DNA from: Bombardia bombarda
Lineage: Eukaryota; Ascomycota; Sordariomycetes; Sordariales; Lasiosphaeriaceae
Direction: 5' to 3'
DNA: 64,000 bases
NCBI GenBank assembly: GCA_030512295.1
Contig: JAULSR010000008.1
Location: 682,001 to 746,000 of the forward strand
A model generated the notes under the pieces. That model worked only from the letters and a program-made list of their open reading frames with translations. It was not told where the DNA came from and made no database searches. The translations under genes were made by a program, and so were the position numbers. Shown here in pieces: positions 1-12,327 of the stretch; position 1 is the first letter of the stretch; every line of letters starts with the position of its first letter.

Positions 1-415
1 CAAGACTACATGACTCAGGCCAGCTGGACGCAGTTGTAACACTTGAAATACTGCATAACGGCATACATGACGTCCTAGACATATCATGAACTGCCATCTA
101 GGAAGGTTGACGCGAGGGTATCCGTAGAGTTGTAAGACCCCTGGATGTAGCGAACCTAGACAGACATAAGGTAGTATCCATTCGAGAAAGCTGATATGAG
201 GCCGGACGTGCGGTTTGCCGGTCTGCCATTTCTCTGGGCAGGTCAGAGCGAGTGCAAAGACGCCTAGCTTCAGGATCCCAGCTGCCCCAACTTCTGAAAC
301 AGCACTGCATCTTTGCAGTGGCAAGTGGCTTCGAGAAAGACAGACTCAACGAAAAAGAAAGACACACACGCGGGCTGTCCGTCGCATCTCGGTCCGGCGC
401 TAGGTATGCTTCCAT

Positions 416-442
416 GGCTTTTGGCTTTTGGCTTTTGGCTTT
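416..442. repeat. 7-bp tandem repeat GGCTTTT, about 4 copies
   Basis: The unit GGCTTTT is repeated almost perfectly about four times. It is a short intergenic minisatellite with no evident function. Confidence 0.8.
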
Positions 443-1589
443 CCACATGGAATCCTTTGGCGTACTTTTTGGCTCTCGTCCTGAGCGGGACTGGCTGTCG
501 GCGCATCGGCATGCAAACTGTACATAATCTGTACATACCCGTCCCATGGCCGCATCTGGAGCCATGGCCGCATCTGGACCGTCAAAGGCATCGACAATGG
601 TGTCCTAGCGAGGTTTGCCTTGCACAGCATAGAACTCAAAGAGTAGAAAAGCCTGTATGTTGCTTGTCGACGGTGTTCTTTGTTCGACAACAAACAAAAA
701 GTCAGAATAGCACAACTCGTGTTCTGGGTCCCTGGTCTGTACTATTAGCGTACGGTCCGTCCGTCCGTAGTATGACAGAACTTGAAGGGCCCTCGCATTA
801 GCGTTGTGTCCTTTTGGAGGCTGACATGATATCTACCCCGATCTGATGGGGGTCACTTCGAGGTGATCAGATAGATGGACATACCAGTGTCTCGATGATC
901 GTTTTGCGCTGAAGGTTTGTTCTGTTTGATGTTTTAACGAGTCAGTAGCAAGCGACATAGACGGGTGAGGCACGCAGGGCTGGCCCCCCCCCTCTCTCTC
1001 CCAACAGCGAATGCATCAGGTTTCATCGCCGTCTAGCTCTTATTCTGTTACGATTAGCCTGCACACTGAACGCATCCAAACACCGCGATCAGAGAAACAT
1101 TTCTAAGGTGCCTCCTTGGAATTTGCGAACCGCGTTTTCGGGATGGCTGTGTAGCCCCGTGAAACTCTATCTTACCCGTATATGGGCAGGTACCTAGGTA
1201 GGTATTGATGGCGAGATACAGTTCCTATGTATGTTAATTAAAAGATGGAATCCTGCCCTTCCAGACATTCACTCCCTTGGCCTTCACCGCTTTTGAGTAG
1301 TATCCAGCTGCAAGGACCATTGTTAGTGGCAACCCTGACTCCTGGCGCTGTATGGCGTCGCCACCAAATCGTCTCTTTCACTGCCACTGGCGGGACTGGC
1401 CGTTTCCAGATTGTTGCATCTGGATTGTTGCATCCGCATCATCTCGAAATGTAAACGCACCTATTCAAGTTCCCATTGCACCTTGGCGAGATGGAATGTA
1501 CTGGGGGCATCTGGGTGGGGTACTTATTAACAAGAGCTCGACGCGTTCTAGAAACCCGATTTAGGTTGTCCCATCGGAACACGGGCGGT

Positions 1590-1617
1590 CCTTATCCCTT
1601 ATCCCTTATCCCTTATC
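1590..1617. repeat. 7-bp tandem repeat CCTTATC, 4 perfect copies
   Basis: Four perfect head-to-tail copies of CCTTATC. The unit resembles the fungal telomere repeat (CCCTAA) but does not match it, so it is read as an intergenic microsatellite rather than an interstitial telomere. Confidence 0.85.
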
Positions 1618-3100
1618 TGGTGGGTAAGCCACATGTGAAAGCTTTATCGCCTGCCTGCCTGGGGCCTGGAGGGGTGAGCTGCCAGGTGCCAAGACGAGGA
1701 GGAGCGGGGGGGGCGAGGACCTGAATGACTGGCGTCTGCCCCGCAAATGCCTTGAGCCACCCACTGGTCCCCACGAGTCCCACCCACTCCAGCCAACCCT
1801 GGACCCCACAAACACACCCCTCAATCAGCTCAAGGACGGGAGGGCCTGCCTGCAGCACAGCTTGGCTCCTTGGGCAAACCAATGCTGCCCTGTGACTCCG
1901 CTCGCATCTTCTTCGAGCTCCGCCAACTCGGGGAGGTGCTCAGATGGTGATAAGGTACCCTACCCATGATAAACCAAGAGGTCCTGTGCAGCTTTCTCTA
2001 CTAACCTGTCTGGCCTTCTTGGGGGCGGACGATTGCGATGCGGCTGTCTCTTCTCGGAAGCTCAATCAAGCTCACTGTCATGGGCTGCATGGGAGCCAGG
2101 GAAGCTCGAGTTACCAGCTACCCCCCTGAGCCTCCCAAGCTCCATCGAGGCTCGGTGTCCAATCACGACCCCTCTCAAGACTTTACTCGTCTGGTAATTT
2201 TTCGACGTGGCACCCCTCCCCCTACTACCCGGGACACTCCCCATCCGATACTCGATCGAGTCAAGGTCCCCAGCCATTCATGCCATCTGTTGGATCAGGG
2301 CACTCAGGAAGACAACACCCTCCCAAAGCCGGCCAATTGCTCGCCAGGCGAGACGCCTTCTAGGCAGTGCTGATCGTGTGCCGCCGGCCCCTTGTCCCGT
2401 GCTCACCTTCGGGGACTCCTGCTCGGGTCTGTCTGCTGAATAGGTAGAGGGAGGTGCCCCTCAATAACCAGTAACTGCAGACGAAAAAGAAGCATTGGCG
2501 GTCAAGGCCCGGTTGGTTGGATGCTGGCTCGGCTGGACTGTCAGTCATTCACGTACAACAGTAGCGAGCTGCCATCTGGCGCTTCTGGCGCCGTCTAGCC
2601 AGGTCTGGCCGCTGGGAGGTCCGAGTCCTGACACAGCTCACGACTGGAGAAGCGCCCGGCTGTGGCTTGACTAAGATTCAAGCTTCACCGAGCCTAGCTC
2701 GCGAGCCTGGCGTGTGCCCTGGTTTGGGTGATTTGAGACCCCATCCTTGCTGCGCGGCGGCTTCTGGTGGGCTTCGCTAACTTCCTCGCCATCCCCCTCT
2801 TCTCTCAAGCCCCCCTGTCGGCCCTGACGACATACCTTGTTCGACCCTTTCGTTTCCTCTCTCTCCTCCCACACCTCCAGCTCATGACCCGTCCAGACGA
2901 TCCCGCTCGGGCACAGTGGGACCTGGACATCCGCCTTTGCTATCCGGTACTTGATGCAACGCCCCCGACAGCGCCTTCGGTCAAGTACACACCATGGCCC
3001 CAACACAGTTCCAACACAGTTTCTTTTTCTGGCCATGTGCCTAAGGTAAGCTGGGCTGCTTCGACAAGAAGGAAGACTCGCTCGCTGCGGGCCGGTCGAG

Positions 3101-3140
3101 CATGCCATGCCATGCCATGCCATGCCGCCGCCGCCGCCGC
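3101..3140. repeat. Compound microsatellite (CATGC)5-(CCG)n
   Basis: Five copies of CATGC run directly into a CCG triplet tract. It lies about 600 bases upstream of the next start codon and is likely to vary in length between isolates. Confidence 0.85.
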
Positions 3141-3716
3141 TGCTCCTTAAGTGAGAAAGAGTTGTTTTGAACAACCAGCGTGGGAATTGTGGGCTGCTTT
3201 CGGTCAACCCTACAGCAGCAGATACATGCGCCCCCCCTCCCCTCCCTCTGGCCTCTGCTCCCTTCAACCCACCTGTAAAAGTCAAGTCAGGATCGAGTCG
3301 AGTCGATTCCTTGCCTTATAGTCCCATTGGTGCTGTTGCTGCTATCCCCTCCCCCGGCCCTCCACGCCCTCCATTCAAGTTGCTCCGTTGCCTCCCATGG
3401 TTGCTCCCACCCGACGCCATTACCATTACCACAAACCACCCACATTCTTAGAAACACCTCTTGTTACACCTGGTAAAGGAGCTTGGAGCTCTGTTCTAAT
3501 GAGCCCTACCTTGGAGCGCATCTCTTTTAGCTCTGAGCCGACTAAGGCTGAATGCAGCAGCTTCATCATCGCGAGCCAGCAACACCTCAATTGAGCAGCA
3601 ACCTACCTCACTTGTCCTATCTTATTGACAGCTCTATCGATCCCTATCGCCCACACCTCCCCGCCAACCCGCCAACCCGCCAACGCCCCTCGACTTCGCA
3701 TGGTGGGGTTTCCAAG

Positions 3717-5286
3717 ATGCCGCCCAGATCATCCCTCACCTCCTCCTTCTCCATCACCGACTCCAACAATGAAGTCGTCTGTCCGCTGCGCAATCAAGAT
3801 GGCTCGAGCTGTCGCAAGCGCTGCATCGGGGTAAGTCGCTGCCGCCAGCGGATGCCATCACTCAGCTGCACCTTGGCCCAGCTTAGCCTAGCCTACGGGC
3901 TTGCTGCCACCATGCTTCAATCGAATACCTCAAAGCGTTCAACCCAAGACTTGTCAGACTAACAGACGATGTCAACAACAGGAGAAGAGATATCGCTCCA
4001 TGCAGGAGCACATTCGCCGAGCGCACCCGGAGTATTACATCTCCAAGCTTCCCGCGACCGAGGACAGCTTTCTACTCATGATCAATACCCCGCCAAGTGA
4101 CCGACCCCAATCCCAATCGAACTCGGGCCCGTCACTGCATTCTGCCCAGACAAAGGGGATTTCGCACTCTTTCCACAGGGATGGCTCCAGCGCCCCAGGA
4201 ACACCACGAAACTATCCGGAAGAGTACTCGGGAGGTGCCTTGTTCCCTGCTGCAGCTGCCCTCGCGCAGCTGCACAGCCACAAGATTGAACCAGGCTGGG
4301 ACTCCGAGGGGGTGAGTGAGAACCGTGTTCTGCATGCCAAGTGACGTATTGCTAAACCAACTCTTCTTCCGCAGGACTGGCACTCGGATCATGAGGGGAG
4401 AATACCGAGATCATCCATTGAACTGCCCCCGATACACTTGACAAATTCCGATGTGACCAGCATACCATTCCCCGGCTATGATTCCGGCAGACAAAGGGAT
4501 ATACTGCCCTCCATTCTTTCAAACTCTCCCCCTGGGCGATCTTCTACACTCCCGCCTTTGCATCGGCCCTTGGGCCCAAATCGCCCTCGAAAACAGTCCA
4601 TAACCAAGCGAGGCCATCAGAGGAAAAAGTCCAAAGGCGCTGCCGCCGCATGGCTCCGTCGGCTGCAGAATGATACCGGCCACGAGCATCTTGGACCCGG
4701 AGGTAATGACAGGAAAGCCGCCTCGGCCGAACCCATGGCTGATTTTGGCAAACGCTGGGAGGACCTGATTGACGCAGCCGCCTCAGCAACGGAAGACATA
4801 GATGAGGACAGAACTCCAGTGAGTTCGAGCTTCCCTTCAGTGTTCGACCCACGCCTGACATGCCAGGTGCCCCAATCGCCCGTTTCCATCCACCGGGCGT
4901 CCATGCCGCCCTTGCCGCCGAACGCGTTCACGAGCTACCAAGCATCTCCGCTGCAGCAAGCCCTGACGCCTCCACCATACAACCCCGAAGCTCCTGAGCC
5001 ATTCCCCTCGGTAGAGAGCGGTGAGAGTGGAGAGGGTTTCCACATGGAGGTTCGCGGATTGTCGGATTCATCTCCGAGCTACTCGTCCCACAGCACGCAG
5101 ATTTACTGCGCTGCATGTCAAGGTATTTCCCTTCTCAAAGAGTCGTATGCCTGCACAGAATGTATATGCGGCCTCTGCCAGGCATGCGTCGACGTTTTGA
5201 TGAGCGAGCAAGGGGCCCGTAGGAAATGTCCCCGATGCGCTACGATAGGGGGTCGATTCAAGCCATTCCAGCTGGACATTCGGTAA
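3717..5286 (+). CDS. Zinc-finger protein with C-terminal RING-like domain
   Basis: Three exons, 3717-3830, 3982-4311 and 4375-5286, joined at GTAAGT/CAG and GTGAGT/CAG with all phases zero, give a 451-residue protein. The start ATG is the first in frame and begins a sensible N-terminus. Residues about 20-60 form a Cys/His-rich module (CPLR, SSC, KRC, then MQEHIRRAHPEYY). The middle is Ser/Pro-rich and basic, probably disordered. The last 60 residues contain paired CxxC motifs (CAAC, CTEC, CGLC, CPRC), a RING/treble-clef-like zinc module. I recognise this as the type of a conserved uncharacterised ascomycete protein; a ubiquitin-ligase or regulatory role is only inference from the RING-like spacing. 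No experimentally named homologue is recognised. Confidence 0.85.
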
Positions 5287-8200
5287 CGCGCTCGATCAAC
5301 TCTTATATGTTCGGCTTGGCTTGTCGGTCACGATCAGTTTCTATCTTTGTCCTTTTCTTTTCATACACACTCACACACATACGGTCCGGTACGGCTTCTG
5401 GCGTAAAACTGGGGGGCACCAAGGTTTTTTTTTCTTGACATTTTTGGTTGGCTGCATTTTTTTTTTGGAATTGATTGCTTATAGGGAAACGAAACGAATA
5501 ACTCACTTGGGGGTCTTGGCAAGACAGACAGATTTCCTCACTGGTCTTTTTTTACATACATACCCACACACACCCACAACGGCCTAACGCTCATGGCGCA
5601 GTTGAGCGACAGTATTTTTCAAGAGTTCGCTTCTATACTTTCGCTTTGGGATACCCGCAACGTCTCTATTTTAGAAGTACTCGTCTTTTTTTTTTTTTCG
5701 CATTTATTCCAGCGGCGCACTTAGGTGGTGTTATTTTTACGAAATATGCTAGTTACTATGCTCCAAGGTCAAAAGGGGTTGTTGTCATGCAGTTGTGTGG
5801 CCAATCTTTGTTTCTTTTTATCAGTCCCGCCGGCGGTGTTGGGTTCGCGCGGGAGACATCCTACTACCGCAACAATGTTATTGCTAGTATCTATCTACGT
5901 ATCTATCAAATCCTTTATACATGATGATTGGTATTCCTTTTCGCTGGCTTGGTCTGTTTAGAGGACTGGAAACGGTTTAGTGTTGGGTCTGTCTGTCACT
6001 GTCACACGTTGCGATCATCAGCTCATCCTTTTTGGGAGGTTCCTGGTATTACTTGTGTGTAGGTATTGTGTTGATGAAATGTGGAAAGCGGCCAGGCAAA
6101 TAAATAGCTTTATTTCGGGGGGAGGCGATATGACATAGTTCATGACAGGAAAGAGTACTTCAACGTTTCTTTATGTATCACGGTAGCTTTGTGGAAGAGG
6201 TAGTGGTTAGTAGTCGGATCAATGTTTAAAAAAGTGGTAGGCCGTAAGGTAAGCATATGTTGGTTTTTGTTGTTGAATCTTCCTAGCTACTTAGGCAGGT
6301 AGCCACGGGCCCATCCAGGTATGGTTTGGAATGGAGGTTTGAATGAGATGGTTTGGTCGTACTATGTTAACTAACGTGGTAACAGAAAGGTGAAAAAGAC
6401 ATTGTCTATTCCTGGCTCCCTGTTCAAACAGCTCGCAGTAGTTTCTTGTGGTAGCAAAAAGGAAGTTTAGCGGTGCTCGGAGTCACTATGCCGTGGACAT
6501 ACAACCGGACTGTATCAAGCCGGTACTTCACCAACAAGCGAATAAGCAGACAGTGTTGGATGAGTAAATGGAGAGAATACCTATTCGCCACGCTCTATAA
6601 TGGTAAGCCGGGAATGGGGCACTGATGCTATCAAGCGCTTACTATTGCCTCGTTTTACTTTACCTGGAGTTTATTATGAAAGACACTCTCATCTAGCTGG
6701 TTTAAAGACTTTGTTCGAAAGTTTTGACTTATGGGTACCTCGTTGCCCACATGTAAATATAATGGCGCCGGTGTGTATTGTTGGACTTAAGACCTCACCT
6801 CGATCCAATGTGGGTTTGGTGGCAACTCTTACACTTATTGAAAGGTTATACATATCAAGTCGTAGCATCCCTATGTCTTTGTACGTATTTACGGAGGAAA
6901 GTATTACGCAGTTATACCAAACCTGAAAAGGGGTAAAGAGGCCGTGAACTGGGGAATATTTCCACAGGAATTGTCCCAATTTATGCTCTTGACGTCATGA
7001 CACATGACGAGGAGGTTCGAACAACTGCAAAATCCGGGACAAAAAGGGCCGACATGTGTATTACGAACGATGTGATACGGCGTATCGGCAGTTATTTTCA
7101 GGGCTTCGTCTTGTCGTTCATAGCGTCCATGGCTGAGATAACGAGATGGGTTTGCGCTTCAGCTTAGGGAGTGTGTACTACATAGCTATTCACTGGGTTT
7201 GAGACTTATGAATCTCGAGCAAATTTCTTTCCATTCATGACTTTAGGAAACAAGTAGCAAGTTTACCCAGCATTATCAACCCTCGATATTCCGATCTCAC
7301 ATCCAACTGTCCAAAGTCAGCACTCTACTAGAAATCATCATTAGTTTCGTTGGGTACCTAATACGAGGTCAGAAGAACCATATGATATAAGATACAAACA
7401 TGCCAACTTTTTAACAATCACCATAGAAGTTACTGGTAACAGCGAGATAGAACCCCCAAAAAATGGCTTGTTTTTGGTAGAGTATTCAGTTAGTACCTGG
7501 CTCTAGCTCATCTTACCAGGGCTGATACTGAATTCAAGGACACTGCTGGGCCCAATTCCACAGGTACACTCATGAAGAGTTGTGTACGATTCTCATGCAG
7601 CCCCGTATACCCAGAATTGATGCCGGCATTGATACTGAAAATATAAAGAGCAGTTGTCTGCTAAAATAAGAAGAAAAGCCTACCTTACCCAAATAGTGTT
7701 TCCCATTCTTTTCCCGGTTATATTCTCGATGTGGTCTGACACGTGTTTACACTCCGTTTATTCTACTTTATGTCGCCTTCGCTACCGACGAAACATCAAT
7801 CACGCAAATAAGCAAGGTGAGGAAGCGAAGTACTGAGCAAGTTGGCAGATCTGGATCACAGAGACCGGAGAAAACTTGCACAAAGGTGGACAAGAGGGAG
7901 GAAAGAGGGTTGTGGTGATGGCGAAAGAGATATCGCGGATGAAGCAATCAGTTGGATTATTTCGCCATCATGCCTGTGGAACTTGACCCCAGAAAAATGG
8001 TGTCCAAGGTAGCTTTCAAGCTTTTTACCATTAATTATTTTGGACGCGCGTCCGGACTCGTGTTATTGATGGCAGGCAGGCAGGCGCGCGATACAACGCT
8101 TCGAGAATACTTGGCAGGGGTTATAGAAACATTCCGGGTGGAGTAGCAGCTTTGGAAGGTAAAAAGGAAAGTTGCCTACAATGCCGAAATGGGAAGGCTT

Positions 8201-10056
8201 GAGTTCTTCCTCCTCGATCGTGGTTTTTGAGATGGATGGTCTGATCCCAGGAGGGAAACTTTTGTTGTCTGTTTCAATTATGAAGAGTGAATCATGCTGA
8301 CGAAATAAGATAAACTATGTCAAGATATAAAAGCTCCCCTGGCGATCTCCAGAGACAACAGCAAGTTCATCTCAGAATGTTGCGCCAACCATATTCTAGA
8401 GTCGGGTGAGCTTGTGTGTGTGAGAGAGTCGATATCATCCGACGCGCAGCCTGGTTCTCTCCTGCCAGGGAGTTGATCTGACGAACTGCATCTCGAGCAC
8501 ACCATCGAGTATAAAAAGCACATAGTTCTTTTTTTCACAAGATGCCGTTCGAGCTGAGCTGGGCGTCCAATTTCCACTTATTAGAGTCGCCTGCGTGCGG
8601 GTCTAGCGAGCATGCATTTGCCTTGAGCAAAGGAAAATTTGCCGGTCAGCAGCGCCCCGAAATGAAGGAAGTTCTAGAGCTGTTCAATTTGGATGAAGTC
8701 GAAGATAATCTAAATTCCGTGGATGGGATTCGGCCAGGGGATTGGACGATGGGACTGGGGAACGGGTTTGACAGGGGATGCGGCGGGCGTGCTATATTAG
8801 TTCTAGTGGTTTGTGGGGAATGGGGAAGCAACCCAGATGATCGCCGCCATGGCCCTAACCGCCTTTAGGTTGAACCTCCACACCACAATCAGCCGGCTTT
8901 CCTTGTCTAGCTCTGGCCCCTTCTCTCCTTCTCAACCACCACCAAGGTTGCACAGCATGATCATGGTCCACGACCCAGGTTTTCTCAGCACGACGACTGC
9001 ACCTGCCGACGACCCTCTTTTCATCTTTGGCCCTAACCATGGCAGCGCTACCTTACCTCAGCCCATTTAGCCTGCCGACTTACCAGACTGCCCTGCCGCT
9101 GCGAGGAACGTCCCCGTCATATCGACGGCTTTCCAAACAAGATGGAGGAAAAATAGACATCTGGGCCCGGAAAGCTGACAAGTCTCAAACGACAAGTGAA
9201 AAAGCGTGCGTGGCTTTGTTTCCCGTCGGCCTGCCCGCTTGGCTGCTTGCGCGTCTGCATAGTTGCTGCGGGTATCCGAGATGCAGTCTCATATACAAAA
9301 TGCCTTCAGTCCCATGATCCCATCACCCTTGTTAACGTTTCCTGTTTGTCTCTCGTGGGCAAAGATGGAGTGAAATTCACTCAGCTTACTACCAGCCCGT
9401 CCTTCATTCATTTCAACCTTCTTTCTTTTCTGCACGTCTTGCAGCTGCACAGGTCGACAACGGCTGTCTGCATTCCCGCATTCTGCCGTGTTCCTATACT
9501 TCTACTCCAGAGTCTTGTCCTCCCGTCGGCGCGCTGGGGACTGTTGAGGCCTTCGTCCAGCCTTGCGGATGCAGCCATCCGGACTCAACAGGGACTAGAA
9601 AGAATCGTCCCTGGCACTCTCGTGTCGTCAAAAACGCTGCCGTCACTCGTTACATGTCTCGTATTGCTCTAAGCTCTCCAACATTGAAACGTTGCGGTCA
9701 GGAGGCACCTTCGAGGCTGTCGACGGAGCTACTGCCTCGAACACGCCCGGCCGTGCTACTTCTTGACTAAAGCTCAGCCTCAGCCAGGTTATACCTTCCG
9801 AACCGAAGGGCATGGGGCGAGTCCTTTAGACCCAGCTTTTACAGTCTACCCCCATTAAGAGCCAGGGCTACGGTTTGCAAGTCACTCTTGTCTGACGGAG
9901 CAAACGACCCAGGCTGCGCCACCTTTTGGAACAGTAAAGCGCTCTTGACAGCCGACCTCGCTCACTCCGCCAATTGTATCGACACCTCATCGGCACCAAA
10001 GTTTTAGCATTATTCACATTGGATAGTTGTCCCAGATTTCCTGGATAACGGCGACA
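5287..10056. other. Long intergenic region
   Basis: Nearly 4.8 kb with no gene that can be supported. The first 700 bases contain T-rich runs expected of a 3' untranslated region. The middle (about 5.9-8.5 kb) is relatively AT-rich with short open frames only. From about 9.3 kb on, the plus strand is pyrimidine-rich and leads into the next gene, so it is probably its promoter and 5' leader; the 158-codon open frame at 9196-9672 falls there and is judged non-coding. Only one weak ORF candidate, at 8542, is listed separately. Confidence 0.5.
8542..8868 (+). CDS. Doubtful 108-residue ORF
   Basis: An ATG-initiated frame of 108 codons in an otherwise empty region. The middle is acidic (EVLELFNLDEVEDNL), but no domain, signal peptide or membrane segment can be recognised and the opposite strand has a similar-sized frame. 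It is listed only because it is the most protein-like frame between 5.3 and 10 kb. It may well be noise. Confidence 0.12.
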   Translation: MPFELSWASNFHLLESPACGSSEHAFALSKGKFAGQQRPEMKEVLELFNLDEVEDNLNSVDGIRPGDWTMGLGNGFDRGCGGRAILVLVVCGEWGSNPDDRRHGPNRL

Positions 10057-11271
10057 ATGGCAAACAACATCTTTTTCCTGTCTTGGGAGCTGTGGCAGCA
10101 AATGACATTTGTATGACTCCCGGCCCCATCGCATAACGCGCTACGGGAAGATTTGCTGACGGGTGCCTAGGTTCTCGCGGGCGCCATCGTGGTTGTATTT
10201 TTGGCGGGTCTGGTTAAACTGTGGTGGATTAATCGCCTCATGAAGAAACAGGAGATCCTGGACGAGGAGAAAAGGGCGCGAATGCAGGAGATGGGCAGGA
10301 CGGGAATTCCTGCCAAGCGAGTCAACGACATCCCATTCGGAGTCCGAGCTATCCAAAAAGGTGTCGAGGTCGACGGTATATGGGTCTCGAGACCGGCTTC
10401 GCCCAACGACGCAACGACTGACAAGGCCGCCGTTTCTGCAACAACTTTTGAGGCCTTGGACAGGGACTCGCAAAGAAAAAAGAAGGAGTTGTCCGAGGAC
10501 CCCAAATCGGCAGCAACCTCTGGTACAAAGAGCCAGAGAGCGACCCCGAGATACAGCTCTGCCAAAGGTATTGTGCCCCATCGGCTCGACCACCCCGACT
10601 TCGCTGGTAGCACCCCGGCAGCCACTCCGCCGATTTCACGCTTCTCAATGTATAATACCGGGCAGCAGAACTCTCGAGGAGCTAGCGTCCTGAATGAAGA
10701 CACACTCCGCAGACTCGAAGGCCAGGCTCGGTCGAGACCAGTTTATGATACGTACCGGCCAACATCCAACCCACGGAACCAACAGCAACGAAGCCAGCGA
10801 AGCTCGGCGTCTTCGTCGGGCGAGTCGGTGGATTACTCGCAGCCGCGGTCGGCCAGAAGCGTAAGCGGGAAGAGCTACGCCTCATCACACAGTTCGAGGC
10901 TGTACATGTCTAGACATCCCCATGAGAGTAACAGCCGGGCAGCGGGTGCTGGATATGACGTAGCGCCCCAGGCATGGACAGCTGAGAGGGATATCCGGGA
11001 CCCCTTTGAGACTCCAGGGCGGACACCTAGTGGGTTGACGACCTATTCTCAGAGCGAGGCGACGCCCTCGTCACTTGCCCAGAGTCAAGATCTGTTACTG
11101 TCCATGCCTGAACCGACCTTTGGGCCGGGGGATATGCATGTCAACAGGTCCTCTAGAAGGGTGAATGATGGGTTCGAAGTCCTTCCTGCAGGCACCTTTG
11201 GCACATCACACGAGCTTGGAGGTTTTCCCCATAGCGCTACGGACAAGCCCACCAGCAGCAAGCGTCAATGA
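10057..11271 (+). CDS. Membrane-anchored conserved fungal protein, function unknown
   Basis: Exon 1 (10057-10110) encodes 18 residues starting MANNIFFLSW; a 60-bp GTATGA/TAG intron leads to exon 2 (10171-11271), giving 384 residues. The splice joins a single transmembrane helix (VLAGAIVVVFLAGLVKLWW, about residues 19-37) followed by a basic/acidic juxtamembrane helix (KKQEILDEEKRARMQEMG). The motif KRVNDIPFGVRAIQKGVEV looks conserved. The remaining 280 residues are Ser/Arg/Gln-rich and probably disordered. Topology suggests a short N-terminal tail, one helix and a large soluble tail; the compartment cannot be told. The model is well supported because exon 1 supplies both the start and the first half of the hydrophobic segment. 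I do not recognise a named family. Confidence 0.8.
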
Positions 11272-11897
11272 TATCGCCAGATGCATCCCCCAGACATCAA
11301 AGAATTTGTTTGGGGTAGATATACCTGGTGGAATGAAGAGGAGGATATTTGTGAATGGCCTGCTATATGGTTGGTAGATGGGCAGAAAAGTGGCGTTTCG
11401 AGGGCAAGAAAAAAAGGAAGACCGAGTGATTTGTTTGGAAATCTTCATCAGGACTCCCACCATTCTTTCGATCTGGGTTACTTGTGCGGATGATTTGCCG
11501 GTTTTATATAGAGATACCTTGCCTCCAGTAGCGAAAAAAAAAACAATTGTGAGCTTTTTGACATGACATGGCCTGCAAGCCCCTTTTCCTGTCACTTTTG
11601 ATACACTTGTCCGAGTGCTACCAGAAAAGTGCGCCAGAATAATACTGGGAGCATGACCTTGTAGATTCTCATTGCAAAAGATGCCGAAGGATATCGCACT
11701 GTGTGACACGACACTTGTAACACAATGTGCCGACCAGTAGGTACCTAGGTAACTATCGCATTACTCACCGAGGTCATCGAAATGGGTTGCATAGGTACAG
11801 CATGCGGCGGAACTTACCACCAAACAGTTGGTCAATTGTACCCGCGCTAACAAATATGTTATCAGACGAGTCCCCCCCCCCCCCCTAGAAATTTAAG

Positions 11898-11970
11898 GTG
11901 AAGAAAATAAACTCCACTAACAGCGGGAATTTTGATGGTACTTGCTGTAGCAGATCGCGGAAGGTGGAAG
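11898..11970. repeat. Copy 1 of a dispersed ~70-bp repeat
   Basis: This segment, starting GTGAAGAAAATAAACTCCAC, matches 50293-50360 with only scattered substitutions and one 3-base gap. Both copies are intergenic. No terminal inverted repeats are visible, so it may be a remnant of a degraded mobile element. Confidence 0.65.
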
Positions 11971-12189
11971 GTGCGAGCGATGTTGGCATTTGGGTGGTAA
12001 TACGGAGTAATGGGGTTGTTGCCATTGCTCCATGCTGTACTTATAAATTCCTAATTCGCAAACGGAGGTATTTCAGGGATTAGCACTTGGCACCTGGCGG
12101 CGCCCATAAATAGGCACCCAATGCCCCTCCTACGGGAGCCCCAAGCTCCAAGTGGGTCACGTGTACCCGTGTCACTCTTGCCTTCCCTT

Positions 12190-12204
12190 GACGCGATTCG
12201 CGCC
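12190..12204. promoter_or_regulatory. Possible MBF/E2F-like box upstream of RAD51
   Basis: GACGCGA followed directly by TTCGCGCC lies about 125 bases before the RAD51 start codon. The core resembles the MluI cell-cycle box (ACGCG) and the E2F-type TTCGCGC element used by fungal G1/S genes. The assignment rests on motif shape and the nature of the downstream gene only. Confidence 0.3.
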
Positions 12205-12327
12205 TGCCGATTTCGCCTCTGGAACACTTGGAATTTCGTATCCCACATCTCTCTTTATCTGTCGCATTCATTTGTCAACGCACTCCCTGTAAATAATTCA
12301 AGACTCATAATACTGCAACTGCCCATA

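Larger units (their letters stand above)
1..3716. other. Long stretch without a convincing gene
   Basis: Both strands carry only short, mutually overlapping open frames with no recognisable domain, no coherent splice chain and low-complexity translations. The stretch holds three small tandem repeats (listed separately) and one copy of the palindrome TACCTAGGTA at 1191-1200. The last 600 bases before the next gene are pyrimidine-rich, as is common for fungal promoters and 5' untranslated regions. Confidence 0.6.
11272..12327. other. Intergenic region between membrane protein gene and RAD51
   Basis: No gene seen. It contains TACCTAGGTA at 11742-11751, a run of 14 C residues near 11872-11885, one copy of a dispersed 70-bp repeat (11898-11970), and the RAD51 promoter with a possible cell-cycle box (listed separately). 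Confidence 0.6.

Noticed and set aside
98..565. A 155-codon minus-strand frame at the left end
   Set aside because: Two other overlapping frames of similar size, a microsatellite inside it and no domain or splice pattern.
9196..9672. A 158-codon plus-strand frame upstream of the membrane-anchored protein gene
   Set aside because: It lies in pyrimidine-rich probable promoter or leader sequence, and its Leu/Ser/Cys-rich translation has no recognisable domain.
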